Source of the DNA: Cupriavidus sp. 2SB
Lineage (GTDB): Bacteria > Pseudomonadota > Gammaproteobacteria > Burkholderiales > Burkholderiaceae
Direction: 5' to 3'
Assembly: GCF_005503625.1 (NCBI RefSeq)
Contig: NZ_SCMX01000053.1
Span: 1-46,715, forward strand
DNA: 46,715 nucleotides
This document shows positions 24,610 through 32,482 of this stretch, one piece after another (the first letter of the stretch is position 1; the number at the start of each line of letters is the position of its first letter). The position numbers and the translations under genes were made by a program. The notes beneath the pieces were generated by a model. The model made no database searches. It was not told the origin of the DNA and worked only from the letters and a program-made list of their open reading frames with translations.

Positions 24610-25089
24610 TTACGACGCGCGCTTCTCCATGCGAAAGAGCAGTTGCAGGATCGCCAGGCCGAACAGCGTGGCGATCACGGCTGTCGATTCCCGGCCCAGG
24701 CCGCAGGCCACGCCGATGGCCGCCACGGTCCAGATGCTCGCTGCCGTAGTCAGGCCGCGAATCTCTTTCTCGTCGGTGTGCTTGATGATGGCACCCGCGC
24801 CCAGAAAGCCGATGCCGGCGATCAGGCCCTGCAGTACGCGGCTCATGTCCGCCAGCGGGGTGCCTGCCAATAACGGCACCAGTACGAACAGTGCCGCGCC
24901 CATCGCCACGAGCATGTGTGTGCGCAGGCCCGCTGCCTTGCCCGCCGACTCGCGTTCCCAGCCGATCAGGCCGCCGAGCAGGCAGGCCAGCGTCAGCCTG
25001 ACCAGGATCTTCGTGAGTTCGCTGACATTGTTCACGTCCGCGAACTCCGCCCGCAGCGTGCTATATACCTCGCCCCAGATTCCATCCAT
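24610..25089 (-). CDS. MgtC/SapB-family membrane protein
   Basis: Inner-membrane protein, 159 aa, with four to five hydrophobic segments. The family signature GGLIGWERE followed by GLRTHMLVAMGAALF is intact, as is GIGFLGAGAIIK. MgtC proteins modulate F-ATPase or respond to Mg2+ and acid stress in other bacteria; the role of this short, C-domain-less (SapB-like) version is unknown. GAGG lies upstream of the ATG. It may be read through from the GT51 gene, 108 bp upstream on the same strand. Confidence 0.88.
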   Translation of the reverse strand: MDGIWGEVYSTLRAEFADVNNVSELTKILVRLTLACLLGGLIGWERESAGKAAGLRTHMLVAMGAALFVLVPLLAGTPLADMSRVLQGLIAGIGFLGAGAIIKHTDEKEIRGLTTAASIWTVAAIGVACGLGRESTAVIATLFGLAILQLLFRMEKRAS

Positions 25090-25197
25090 GGCCGCCTCGT
25101 TATGCGCGTCCCGGCGTGCGCCGGTGGTGAGGTGAGGCTATCACGCAGGATGCACGGCCGCCGTCGGGCGGCGGCTGACACGGGTGCCGGTTGCGGC

Positions 25198-25893
25198 TTA
25201 CTTCAACCGGAGCGGCTCCAGCAGCGCAGCGTCGTATTGGGCACCCGTAATGCGTCCGAGGTCCTTCATGCGCAGCAGGATATACGCCTGCCGTTGCCGT
25301 GCGCGGCGCGGGTTGACCACAGGGTTGTTGGCCGAAGGTGCCTTCGGCAGACCGGCCAGCATCGCGCATTCGGCCAGCGTCAGTTGCCCGACGGATTTGC
25401 CGAAATAGGTATCGGCAGCTTCCCCGAAACCATACGCGCCCTGGCCCAGGTAGATCTTGTTCAGGTATAGCTCAAGGATCTCGTCCTTGCTCAACGCATT
25501 CTCGATCCGGTACGCAAGCAGGATCTCGTAGAGCTTGCGCGTGTACGTCTTCTTGCGCGACAGGAAGAAATTGCGCGCCACCTGCATCGTGATGGTCGAT
25601 GCGCCCTGCGACAGCTCGTCGGAAAGATTGGCGACGCCGGCACGCATCACGCCCACATAGTCGACGCCGTCGTGCAGATAGAAGCGATCGTCCTCGATGG
25701 CAACAACGGCCTCGGGCAAGGTGTGCGGGAAGTCAGCGAGCCTGACGTAGCCCGGCGACTGCCGGAACGCCGTGAGCGCATCGAGCGAAGGAAGTTGCCG
25801 GCTGGCCATCAGCACGGCAAACGCAATCAGCAGCGCGCCACCCACGAGGGCGAGCAGCACCAGCTTGACGAAGACAGACCAGAGACGTTGCAT
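25198..25893 (-). CDS. GT51 peptidoglycan glycosyltransferase, PBP1A-like but lacking the transpeptidase
   Basis: Membrane-anchored glycosyltransferase of 231 aa that polymerises lipid II. A single N-terminal helix (about 9-30) precedes the GT51 domain. The catalytic Glu67 lies in AIEDDRFYLHDGVD, and QGASTITMQVARNFFLSRKK and Glu123 complete the active site. The wording is that of PBP1A (NPVVNPRRARQRQAYILLRM), not of MtgA, yet the protein stops where PBP1A would continue into its transpeptidase. The usual pedestal (YTADG-type) segment after residue 45 is also shortened. The stop is followed by non-coding sequence, so it is a compact gene, not a frameshift that I can see. Confidence 0.85.
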   Translation of the reverse strand: MQRLWSVFVKLVLLALVGGALLIAFAVLMASRQLPSLDALTAFRQSPGYVRLADFPHTLPEAVVAIEDDRFYLHDGVDYVGVMRAGVANLSDELSQGASTITMQVARNFFLSRKKTYTRKLYEILLAYRIENALSKDEILELYLNKIYLGQGAYGFGEAADTYFGKSVGQLTLAECAMLAGLPKAPSANNPVVNPRRARQRQAYILLRMKDLGRITGAQYDAALLEPLRLK

Positions 25894-25937
25894 GGCGCGT
25901 ATTGTGCCATTGCCTCATGGCTGCCTTCCGGTTTACT

Positions 25938-26060
25938 CCCCTCTCCCGCTACGCGGGAGAGGGGCGGGGGAGAGGGCCAGCCGCAAAAATTGCGACACGG
26001 CCGGCAAGCAGACCCTCCAGCCCTCACCCCCAGCCCCTCTCCCATTGCATGGGAGAGGGG
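25938..26060. repeat. Composite dispersed palindromic repeat (locus 2)
   Basis: Left module CCCCTCTCCCGC-TAC-GCGGGAGAGGGG (25938-25964) and right module CCCCTCTCCCAT-TGC-ATGGGAGAGGGG (26034-26060) flank about 69 bp. That middle segment carries CGGGGGAGAGGG and CCCTCACCCCC, so the whole unit can fold into nested hairpins. It resembles locus 3 closely over its full length. It lies between the GT51 start and the Ldh stop. Confidence 0.93.
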
Positions 26061-26091
26061 AGCACACCACAGGCATATCAAGCGCTCTCGG

Positions 26092-27141
26092 TTACCCCTT
26101 CGGCACCTCCACCCCCAATTCCCCCGCCAACGTCTCCAGATTCCGCCAGATATTCGGATTGATATCGAGATGCGTGGTCGTCAGCGCGCGATTGGCGGCT
26201 TCATACTCGCCGGGATACTGCACCTGATCGCAGCCCGGTGCAGTGGGCGTGTCGTGCAGGTACTGGATAAACGCCTCGACCTCGCCTCGCTCCCAATTGA
26301 GACCAAGATCGAATTCCGGATTGAGCAGCAGCGCGAACATGTTGTTGGTGGCCACCCCTCCGCGCGGATTCTCCGGCTGGATGGTGCCGCCACCGGACAG
26401 CACGCCCGCCAGCAGTTCGGCTACCACGCCCAGTGCATAGCCCTTGTGCTGCCCGAACGGCAGCAGCGATCCGGGATGTTCGCCGAACATGACCGAGGCG
26501 TCTGTCGTCGGATTCCCATCGGCGTCGATGATGCTGTGCTCGGGCGCTGGCTCACCCTTCTCGGCCAGCACGCGGGCCTTGTTGATGGCGATGGCGCTGG
26601 TGGCGATATCCACCACCAGCGGCGGCCTGCCATTCGGCATCGGCCCTGCAAAGCAGAGGGGATTCGTGGTCAGGCGCGGCACGCGGCCGCCGAAGGGCGC
26701 CACCACGGGCGGGCGGTTGATCACGTTGGTGAAACTCAGCAGCACGAATCCGGCCGCGGCCACCATCTCGCCGTAGTGGCCCATGCGGCCAAGATGGTGA
26801 GACTTCCGCAGCGTGACGATGCAGTGCCCATGCTGGCGCACGCGTTCGATGGCCTGCTGCATGACGGCCTTGCCCACGTGCTGGCCGAAGCCGCCGTGGC
26901 CGTCGAAGACCATCATCATGTCGCGGTCGAGCACGCACTCGGCGCGCCCGGTGGCGTTGACGTTGTTGCCGTCAAGCGCCCGGCGGTAGTTGGGAAGGAT
27001 CGACAGGCCGTGGCTGACGTAGCCGCACCGGTCGGACTCGACCAGGTGCTCGGCCACATCGTCAGCAATGTCCTCGGGCACATTCTGTGCGGTCAGGAGT
27101 TGGCGCGCGAAGGTACGCGCGCTATCGAGCGAGAGCTTCAT
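26092..27141 (-). CDS. Ldh family (malate/sulfolactate-type) NAD(P) dehydrogenase
   Basis: Member of the LDH2/MDH2 (YlbC/YiaK/ComC) oxidoreductase family, 349 aa, unrelated to classical Rossmann lactate dehydrogenases. Family landmarks are the N-terminal helical region ending in SDRCGYVSHGLSILPNY (His as catalytic acid/base), SHHLGRMGHYGEMVA, and TTNPLCFAGP...VVDIATSAIA, with QHKGYALGVVAELLAG near the end. It reduces or oxidises 2-hydroxy acids such as malate, lactate or sulfolactate; the exact one is not readable. The SLC13 dicarboxylate carrier gene lies 43 bp upstream on the same strand, supporting a malate-like or related diacid. Confidence 0.87.
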   Translation of the reverse strand: MKLSLDSARTFARQLLTAQNVPEDIADDVAEHLVESDRCGYVSHGLSILPNYRRALDGNNVNATGRAECVLDRDMMMVFDGHGGFGQHVGKAVMQQAIERVRQHGHCIVTLRKSHHLGRMGHYGEMVAAAGFVLLSFTNVINRPPVVAPFGGRVPRLTTNPLCFAGPMPNGRPPLVVDIATSAIAINKARVLAEKGEPAPEHSIIDADGNPTTDASVMFGEHPGSLLPFGQHKGYALGVVAELLAGVLSGGGTIQPENPRGGVATNNMFALLLNPEFDLGLNWERGEVEAFIQYLHDTPTAPGCDQVQYPGEYEAANRALTTTHLDINPNIWRNLETLAGELGVEVPKG

Positions 27142-27184
27142 GATTGAGGGCGGCTTGAAAGGTTAGAGGGCGCTCAGGGCAGCA

Positions 27185-28708
27185 TCACATCCATCCCAGC
27201 CAGCGCCAGTAGGTGGCTGCGAACAGCAGCATCAGCAGGTAGCCGATGATCGTGACCGGAATCCCGATCTTGGCGAACTGCCGCCCGTTGAACGTATCGG
27301 TGCCCAGGCAGACCATGTTCTGCGGCGCATTGATCGGCAGGATGAAGCCGAAGCTCACCGTGAAGCCCAGCAGCATCGTCATGCCCATCTGGTTGATGCC
27401 GGGCGGCAGCGTCTGCAGCACCGAGATCAGGATCGGCATCATGGCGGCCGTCAGCGCGGTGGCGCTGGCAAAGCCCAGGTGAATCAGGATCAGGAACGCG
27501 GCAAGCACCGCGAAGACCATGATTGCGCCGTGCTCGGCCAAGCCGGTATGCGTGACCACGAACCTGCCGAGCCATTGCCCCGCCTCGGTGGTCAACAGCG
27601 CGGTGCCCAGGCTGATACCTACGCCGAACACGATCAGCGTGCCCCACGGCGTGCGCTGCTGCATCGTCTTCCAGTCCATCACGCCGATGCGCGGCATCAT
27701 CAGGATCACCAGGCCCACGAACGTGACAGTGGCCGTGTCCATCGAGTGCAGCTTGCCTTCGGTGGCCCAGAACAGCAGGAGGCCGATGGCCACAGCCGCG
27801 AGCCGCTTCTGCGGACCGGTCATGGGGCCGAGTGCGTGGAGTTCGCGCTGCACGGCTTCCTTGCCGCCGGCAATCGCATCCGTTTCGGGCGGGAGCAGCC
27901 AGCGGATCAGGAAATACAGCACGCCAGACATGATGAGCGCCCAGGGTGCGCCGGCGATCAGCCATTGCAGCCAGGTCACGCGCTCGCCAAGCAGCTTGTC
28001 CATGAAGCCCGCCGTCAGCAGGTTCTGCGCGGCGGCGGTCTGGATACCGACGTTCCACACGCTGGTGGCCATCGCCACCATGATCATGATGCCGGCCGCG
28101 ATGTTCGACTTCTTGTCCACGCCAAACGCGGCGATCACACCCATCATGATCGGGACGGTACACGCGCTGCGCGCGGTGGCGCTCGGCACGACCAGGCTCA
28201 GGATGATGGTCACGGCAATGGTGCCGAGCAGGATGCGGCGCGTACTGGTGCCGATGGCGGACAGCGTGACCAGCGCGATGCGCCGATCGAGTCCGGTGAC
28301 CGTCATGGCGGCGGAAATGAACAGTGCGGCGGCGACCAGCGCCAGTGCGGTGTTCGAGAATCCGGCCAGCGCCATGCCGAGCGCGCGTGACGTGCCATAC
28401 ATCGTATTGGGGTCGGCCACCGTCGGTGCAAAGCCGATCAGTCCCGCCATCAGCGAGGTGATCATGATGGCGCTGGTCTCGTAGGTCACGGCCTCGGTGA
28501 TCCAGACGACCACGGCAAATGCAAGGATGGCCAGCATGCGATGGCCCGCAAGCGGAAGCCCTTCGGGCGTATCGATCCAGAGCACGCCGAGCAGTACGGC
28601 GACAGCGAGGTAAAGGCGCCAGTGGATACGGAGTTGCGGTGCTGCCGGTGCTGCCACGGCAGCAGTGGAGCCGCCAGGTGCGGCGGGGGAGGGTTGCGGA
28701 TCAGGCAT
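27185..28708 (-). CDS. SLC13/DASS-family anion:sodium symporter
   Basis: Inner-membrane carrier of 507 aa with 11-13 hydrophobic segments after a hydrophilic, alanine/proline-rich N terminus. The divalent-anion:Na+ symporter pattern is seen as SATARSACTVPIMMGVI and in the C-terminal FILPINAPQNMVCLGTDTF, which line the substrate site in VcINDY relatives. Likely substrates are C4-dicarboxylates or related anions (tartrate, sulfolactate or citrate in relatives). The ATG has AAGGGATTTCAAG upstream. It forms an operon with the Ldh-family gene and has a readable sigma-70 promoter plus a striking inverted repeat at the start site. Confidence 0.88.
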   Translation of the reverse strand: MPDPQPSPAAPGGSTAAVAAPAAPQLRIHWRLYLAVAVLLGVLWIDTPEGLPLAGHRMLAILAFAVVVWITEAVTYETSAIMITSLMAGLIGFAPTVADPNTMYGTSRALGMALAGFSNTALALVAAALFISAAMTVTGLDRRIALVTLSAIGTSTRRILLGTIAVTIILSLVVPSATARSACTVPIMMGVIAAFGVDKKSNIAAGIMIMVAMATSVWNVGIQTAAAQNLLTAGFMDKLLGERVTWLQWLIAGAPWALIMSGVLYFLIRWLLPPETDAIAGGKEAVQRELHALGPMTGPQKRLAAVAIGLLLFWATEGKLHSMDTATVTFVGLVILMMPRIGVMDWKTMQQRTPWGTLIVFGVGISLGTALLTTEAGQWLGRFVVTHTGLAEHGAIMVFAVLAAFLILIHLGFASATALTAAMMPILISVLQTLPPGINQMGMTMLLGFTVSFGFILPINAPQNMVCLGTDTFNGRQFAKIGIPVTIIGYLLMLLFAATYWRWLGWM

Positions 28709-28735
28709 CTTGAAATCCCTTGATATGGATCAGCC

Positions 28736-28774
28736 TGTCGAACGCGTCGCGACGCAGGATCGCCGCGTTCGACA
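28736..28774. promoter_or_regulatory. 11-bp perfect inverted repeat at the start of the SLC13 transcript
   Basis: TGTCGAACGCG (28736-28746) and CGCGTTCGACA (28764-28774) are perfect complements separated by 17 bp. The predicted +1 of the SLC13 promoter (about 28775) abuts the outer arm. It may be a repressor operator or, in RNA, a 5'-leader hairpin. Confidence 0.7.
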
Positions 28775-28781
28775 TGCGTCC

Positions 28782-28810
28782 ATTATGGAAATCTGCTGAT
28801 AGAGTTCCAA
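28782..28810 (-). promoter_or_regulatory. Sigma-70 promoter of the SLC13-Ldh operon
   Basis: On the minus strand: -35 TTGGAA, 17-bp spacer, -10 CATAAT. It is placed about 67 bp upstream of the initiation codon and is flanked by GCGTCC (28776-28781) and GGACGC (28811-28816). Confidence 0.65.
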
Positions 28811-29010
28811 GGACGCCACACCCTCGAATTTGCGCTAAATCAAATCGCTGGAGAGTCAGATGTTGTCAAGGGAAACGCCGCATTGCAGGTCTGGCAACGG
28901 TTCGCGGGCGGCCATCGCGCGTACGATGTACGCGTGGCGTTCGATCTGAAAGAATTGACGCCGATGCTGAACAATTTCGAATGCGGGCTTATTCAGCCGC
29001 TCAAGGCGAG
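28811..29010. other. Remainder of the 302-bp divergent gap before the phosphatase gene
   Basis: No gene is evident. A short palindrome CGCGTAC-GAT-GTACGCG (28918-28934) is present. I could not pick a convincing promoter for the phosphatase gene. Confidence 0.5.
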
Positions 29011-29805
29011 ATGACCAATCAAAACGACCATGCGATGACGCAAACCATGAACCAGGTGATCGCCGCACTGCGGCCGGGGCTGGAACTGGAGACCATCTCC
29101 AACGCACGCGACCTTGGCGGGCTGGCTGCGCGGGCCGGACGTCGCGTGAAACACGGCAAGCTGTATCGCAGCGCCAATCCCGCATTGGCCTGCGCCGCCG
29201 ATCTGGACCGCCTGCACGCGCTGGCACTCGACATCGTGGTGGACTTCCGCTCGGCCGGAGAGAAGTCGCCAGCAGAGTCGGTGTTCGGTCAGCGATTCCA
29301 GTGGCTTGCTGTGCCGGTACTGGATGGCACGATGTCGATGGACGTGCTGATGCCGCGCGTGAAGGCCAGCTCGCCCGCGCAGATGCATGCATTCATGGTC
29401 GATGTCTATCGCGATTTTCCGGTGCGCTATGGCGATGCGTTCGGTGCATTCCTGCGCCATGCGGAAGCCGGCAAGACGCTCCTGTACCACTGCACCGCAG
29501 GCAAGGACCGCACGGGCTTTGCATCGCTGTTATTGCTCGGTGTTCTCGGCGTGGCGCACGACGATATCGTGGCGAACTACCTGGAGTCGAACCACTGGAA
29601 CGCCGGGCTCAATGAAAGGATCCTGGCCGGCGTGGGCCAGTACGGTGTGTCGGCCGAGGTCATGAAGCCCTTGCTTGATGTTCGGCCCGAGTATCTGGAA
29701 GCATCGATGGATGCGATCGGCAAGACCTACGGCAGCATCGAAGGATTCGTTGGCGATTATTTGAAGATCGATTTGGATCGCTTGCGCGGGCACTATCTCG
29801 ACTGA
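29011..29805 (+). CDS. Tyrosine-protein-phosphatase-like protein (Tyr_phosphatase_2 type)
   Basis: Cysteine phosphatase of 264 aa. The active-site P-loop is HCTAGKDRTG with nucleophile Cys161 and Arg167. The N-terminal NARDLGGLAARAGRRVKHGKLYRSANP is the usual entry of bacterial dual-specificity and phosphoinositide phosphatases of this family. Substrate is unknown: phosphotyrosine, phosphoinositide or another phosphoester. The start is uncertain. I use the ATG at 29011 (AAGGCGAG upstream), while 28981 and 29035 are also in frame. It converges on ackA, with a palindromic repeat between. Confidence 0.85.
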   Translation: MTNQNDHAMTQTMNQVIAALRPGLELETISNARDLGGLAARAGRRVKHGKLYRSANPALACAADLDRLHALALDIVVDFRSAGEKSPAESVFGQRFQWLAVPVLDGTMSMDVLMPRVKASSPAQMHAFMVDVYRDFPVRYGDAFGAFLRHAEAGKTLLYHCTAGKDRTGFASLLLLGVLGVAHDDIVANYLESNHWNAGLNERILAGVGQYGVSAEVMKPLLDVRPEYLEASMDAIGKTYGSIEGFVGDYLKIDLDRLRGHYLD

Positions 29806-29828
29806 AATTTTCTCTTCGATGGTTTTCT

Positions 29829-29960
29829 CCCCTCTCCCGCTTGCGGGAGAGGGGCGGGGGAGAGGGCCAGCGGTGCAAATCGCGACGTGGCCGGCAAGCA
29901 GAGCCTCCGGCCCTCTCCCCCAGCCCCTCTCCCACTGCGCGGGAGAGGGGAGCGAACTAC
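29829..29960. repeat. Composite dispersed palindromic repeat (locus 3)
   Basis: Left module CCCCTCTCCCGC-TT-GCGGGAGAGGGG (29829-29854) and right module CCCCTCTCCC-N7-GGGAGAGGGG (29934-29960). The central segment, including GGCCGGCAAGCAGA, is nearly identical to locus 2. It occupies the gap between the convergent phosphatase and ackA genes and may serve as their bidirectional terminator. Confidence 0.93.
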
Positions 29961-29966
29961 CGCTTG

Positions 29967-31208
29967 TCAGCGCTCAACACCTTCCCGCAGCAACCGCGCA
30001 GTAGAAAGCGCAATCATCCCTTCCTCATCGGTCGGCACCACCAGCACGGGAATGCGGCTGGTATCGCGGCTGACACGCTGACGGTTCTCGTTGTTGGCCG
30101 CAACATCCAGCTTCACGCCGAAGATATCCACCAGGTGTTCGCAAATTCGCGCGCGCACTTCTGGCGAGTTGGCGCCGACGCCAGCCGTGAAAACCAGCCC
30201 ATCGAGACCGCCCAGCGTGACGGCCAGTTTGCCGATTTCCTGCGCGGCGCGGTATGCGTAGAAATCGACCGCGAGTTTCGCGCGTGGCGCATCGCTGGCC
30301 AGCAGTGCGCGCATGTCGCTACTGATGCCCGAGATGCCGAGCAGGCCGGACTTGCCGTAGAGCATCGACTGGATCTCCTCGGCGCTCATGCCCTGCGCGG
30401 CGAGGTAGAGGACCGCACCGGGATCGATCGATCCGCAGCGCGTACCCATCGGCATGCCGTCGAGTGCGGTCAGGCCCATTGTCGATTCCACACTCTTGCC
30501 GTCGTGCATTGCGCAGAGGCTGGCGCCATTGCCAAGATGCGCGACGATAACGCGGCCCCGCGCAATCTCGGGCGCCACCTGCCGCAACTGCCGCGCGATA
30601 TAGGCATACGACAAGCCATGGAAGCCATAACGTCGCACGCCGCGCTCGTAGTATTCGTACGGCAGCGCCATCAATTGCGCCAGCGGATCATGGCCCGCAT
30701 GGAATGCGGTATCGAAACAGGCTACCTGCAGCAGCTCGGGCGCTGCGCCACGAATCGCGCGGATGGCGGTCAGGTTGTGCGGCTGATGCAGCGGCGCAAG
30801 CGGCACCAATTCCTCCAGCGTGGCGATGACTTCGTCGTCAATGCGCACGGCATCGGTGTAGCGGACGCCGCCATGCACCACGCGATGTCCGATTGCCACG
30901 GGTGGAGAGTCGCGCAATCCCACGCTTAGTGTCAGGCGGATCAGCCGGAATGCGGCGTTGTGGTCGGCTACCTGCTCCACCGGGAAATGCTCTTCGGCCA
31001 CCACGCGCCCATCGGCCATGCGCGCGATGAGGTGAGGCTTCACGCCAATGCCTTCGATCTGCCCGTGCGCGGCCAGCGTGGGTTGTACATCCACATTGTC
31101 GTGCGCGGCGTCGGGTACCACATAGATAGAAATCTTGATACTGGAGGATCCGGCGTTGACGACCAGGATGACCGGATGGACGGGTTGCACGGGTGGTGCG
31201 GTACTCAT
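29967..31208 (-). CDS. ackA: Acetate kinase
   Basis: Acetate + ATP to acetyl phosphate + ADP, reversible, 413 aa. ASKHA-fold motifs are intact: VVNAGSSSIKISIY at the N terminus, HRVVHGG, HLGNGASLCAMHDGKSVESTMG, and CGSIDPGAVLYL. I start at the ATG behind AAGGAGCGAGC; the frame is open further upstream without a ribosome site. Pta lies 41 bp upstream on the same strand, so the pair forms the acetyl-CoA/acetate or related acyl phosphate route. The stop lies only a few bases from palindromic repeat locus 3. Confidence 0.96.
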   Translation of the reverse strand: MSTAPPVQPVHPVILVVNAGSSSIKISIYVVPDAAHDNVDVQPTLAAHGQIEGIGVKPHLIARMADGRVVAEEHFPVEQVADHNAAFRLIRLTLSVGLRDSPPVAIGHRVVHGGVRYTDAVRIDDEVIATLEELVPLAPLHQPHNLTAIRAIRGAAPELLQVACFDTAFHAGHDPLAQLMALPYEYYERGVRRYGFHGLSYAYIARQLRQVAPEIARGRVIVAHLGNGASLCAMHDGKSVESTMGLTALDGMPMGTRCGSIDPGAVLYLAAQGMSAEEIQSMLYGKSGLLGISGISSDMRALLASDAPRAKLAVDFYAYRAAQEIGKLAVTLGGLDGLVFTAGVGANSPEVRARICEHLVDIFGVKLDVAANNENRQRVSRDTSRIPVLVVPTDEEGMIALSTARLLREGVER

Positions 31209-31249
31209 GCTCGCTCCTTGATGCGGATGCTTGCGGATTCTCGCGGAAG

Positions 31250-32197
31250 TCAGACTTTGACTGCGGCGTCCATGACGCGGCGCGCATGGGCCAGCAACAC
31301 GGCAATTGCGCAACTGCCGATACGCGCGCGCACGCTATCGGCACGGCTGGTCAGGATGATGGGCACGCGCGCGCCCAGCACGATGCCGGCGGCTTCGGCA
31401 CCTGCCAGGAAGGTCAACTGCTTGGCCAGCATGTTGCCGGCTTCGAGGTCGGGTACCAGCAGGATGTCGGGGTCACCGGCCACTTCGGATTGGATGCCCT
31501 TGGTCTCGGCGGCTGCCTTGCTGATGGCGTTGTCGAAGGCCAGCGGGCCATCGAGAATGCCGCCTTCGATCTGGCCGCGCAGGCTCATCATGCATAACGC
31601 GGCGGCATCGATGGTCGAGGGAATCTTGTCGGTCACCGTTTCCACGGCCGAGAGGATGGCCACCTTGGGGCGCTCGATGCCCAGCACGCGAACGAGGTCG
31701 ATGGCGTTGCGCACGATATCGGCCTTGTCGTTGAGCGTGGGAAAGATATTGACGGCGGCGTCGGTGATGAACAGTGGCTTGTGATAGCTCGGCACGTCCA
31801 TCGCAAAGACATGCGACAGACGCCGCGCGGTGCGCAGGCCGCTGGTGCTGCGCGTCACGGCGTGCAGTAGTTCGTCGCTGTGCAGGCTGCCCTTCATCAG
31901 CAGTTCGGCCTGGCCCGAGCGCACGGCCTCCACGGCGGCTTCGGCGGAGGCATGGCTGTGTGGCGCGTCGATGATGGGGGTGTTGCCCAGTTCCAGCCCG
32001 TGTGCTTCGGCCACCTGCCGGATGCGTGCGGCGGGTCCTACGAGCAAGGGCACGATAAGGCCGAGTCGGGCCGCTTCCAGGGCGCCGTCGAGCGAGGAGT
32101 GATCGCAGGGGTGCGCGACGGCGGTGGGAATCGGCGGCTGGTCCGCGCAGCGTGCGAGGAGCAGGGCGTACTTGTCCGTGGACGATGGGATCGACAT
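31250..32197 (-). CDS. pta: Phosphate acetyl/butyryltransferase
   Basis: Short Pta-type enzyme, 315 aa, exchanging CoA for phosphate on acyl-CoA. It lacks the N-terminal DRTGG/P-loop regions of long Pta and resembles the C-terminal half of bifunctional enoyl-CoA hydratase/phosphate acetyltransferases and phosphate butyryltransferases. Visible landmarks include LLMKGSLHSDELLHAV, SHVFAMDVPSYHKPLFITDAAVNIFP and DPDILLVPDLEAGNMLAKQL. Short-chain specificity, acetyl or butyryl, cannot be settled here. First gene of pta-ackA, divergent from the DUF3141 gene. Confidence 0.9.
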   Translation of the reverse strand: MSIPSSTDKYALLLARCADQPPIPTAVAHPCDHSSLDGALEAARLGLIVPLLVGPAARIRQVAEAHGLELGNTPIIDAPHSHASAEAAVEAVRSGQAELLMKGSLHSDELLHAVTRSTSGLRTARRLSHVFAMDVPSYHKPLFITDAAVNIFPTLNDKADIVRNAIDLVRVLGIERPKVAILSAVETVTDKIPSTIDAAALCMMSLRGQIEGGILDGPLAFDNAISKAAAETKGIQSEVAGDPDILLVPDLEAGNMLAKQLTFLAGAEAAGIVLGARVPIILTSRADSVRARIGSCAIAVLLAHARRVMDAAVKV

Positions 32198-32482
32198 GGC
32201 AGGATTCCGTAACGGGAAGGGTGGCGAGCCAGCATCCTGGTGCGGGTAGATGCTGCGTTGCGCAAACGTCTGCGGGCAGTATAGGCGAACACGCGTGGCG
32301 TGGGGTCGACTTGGTGACCGGCCTATTCGGTGCGGTCAGCGCGCAGGGATGGGCAGGGCGGTTGTCATCCGCGATCTTCGCTGGTAGATTTTGTTGTGTT
32401 GCATCGCAGCACGCACATTTCACCTCTGGATTCGTCCCCGTTGCACGCCAGTTGATCCGCCAATCCCCAAGGAGAAACGGAA
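32198..32482. other. Divergent control region between pta and the DUF3141 gene
   Basis: 285 bp without a gene. It contains a 7-bp inverted repeat CAGCATC-N12-GATGCTG (32230-32255), the palindrome TTGCGCAA (32258-32265), and a possible pta -10 on the minus strand (TATACT, 32278-32283) lacking a good -35. One TTGTCATC string near 32362 recalls half of a Pho box, but no second half follows at the right spacing. Confidence 0.45.

Noticed and set aside
25156..25175. GC hairpin between the GT51 and MgtC-like genes as a terminator
   Set aside because: Stem GCCGCC/GGCGGC has no T tract on either strand, and such stems are frequent by chance in this composition.
32355..32372. Pho box in the pta/DUF3141 gap
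   Set aside because: A single TTGTCATC half-site with no second half at the required spacing.
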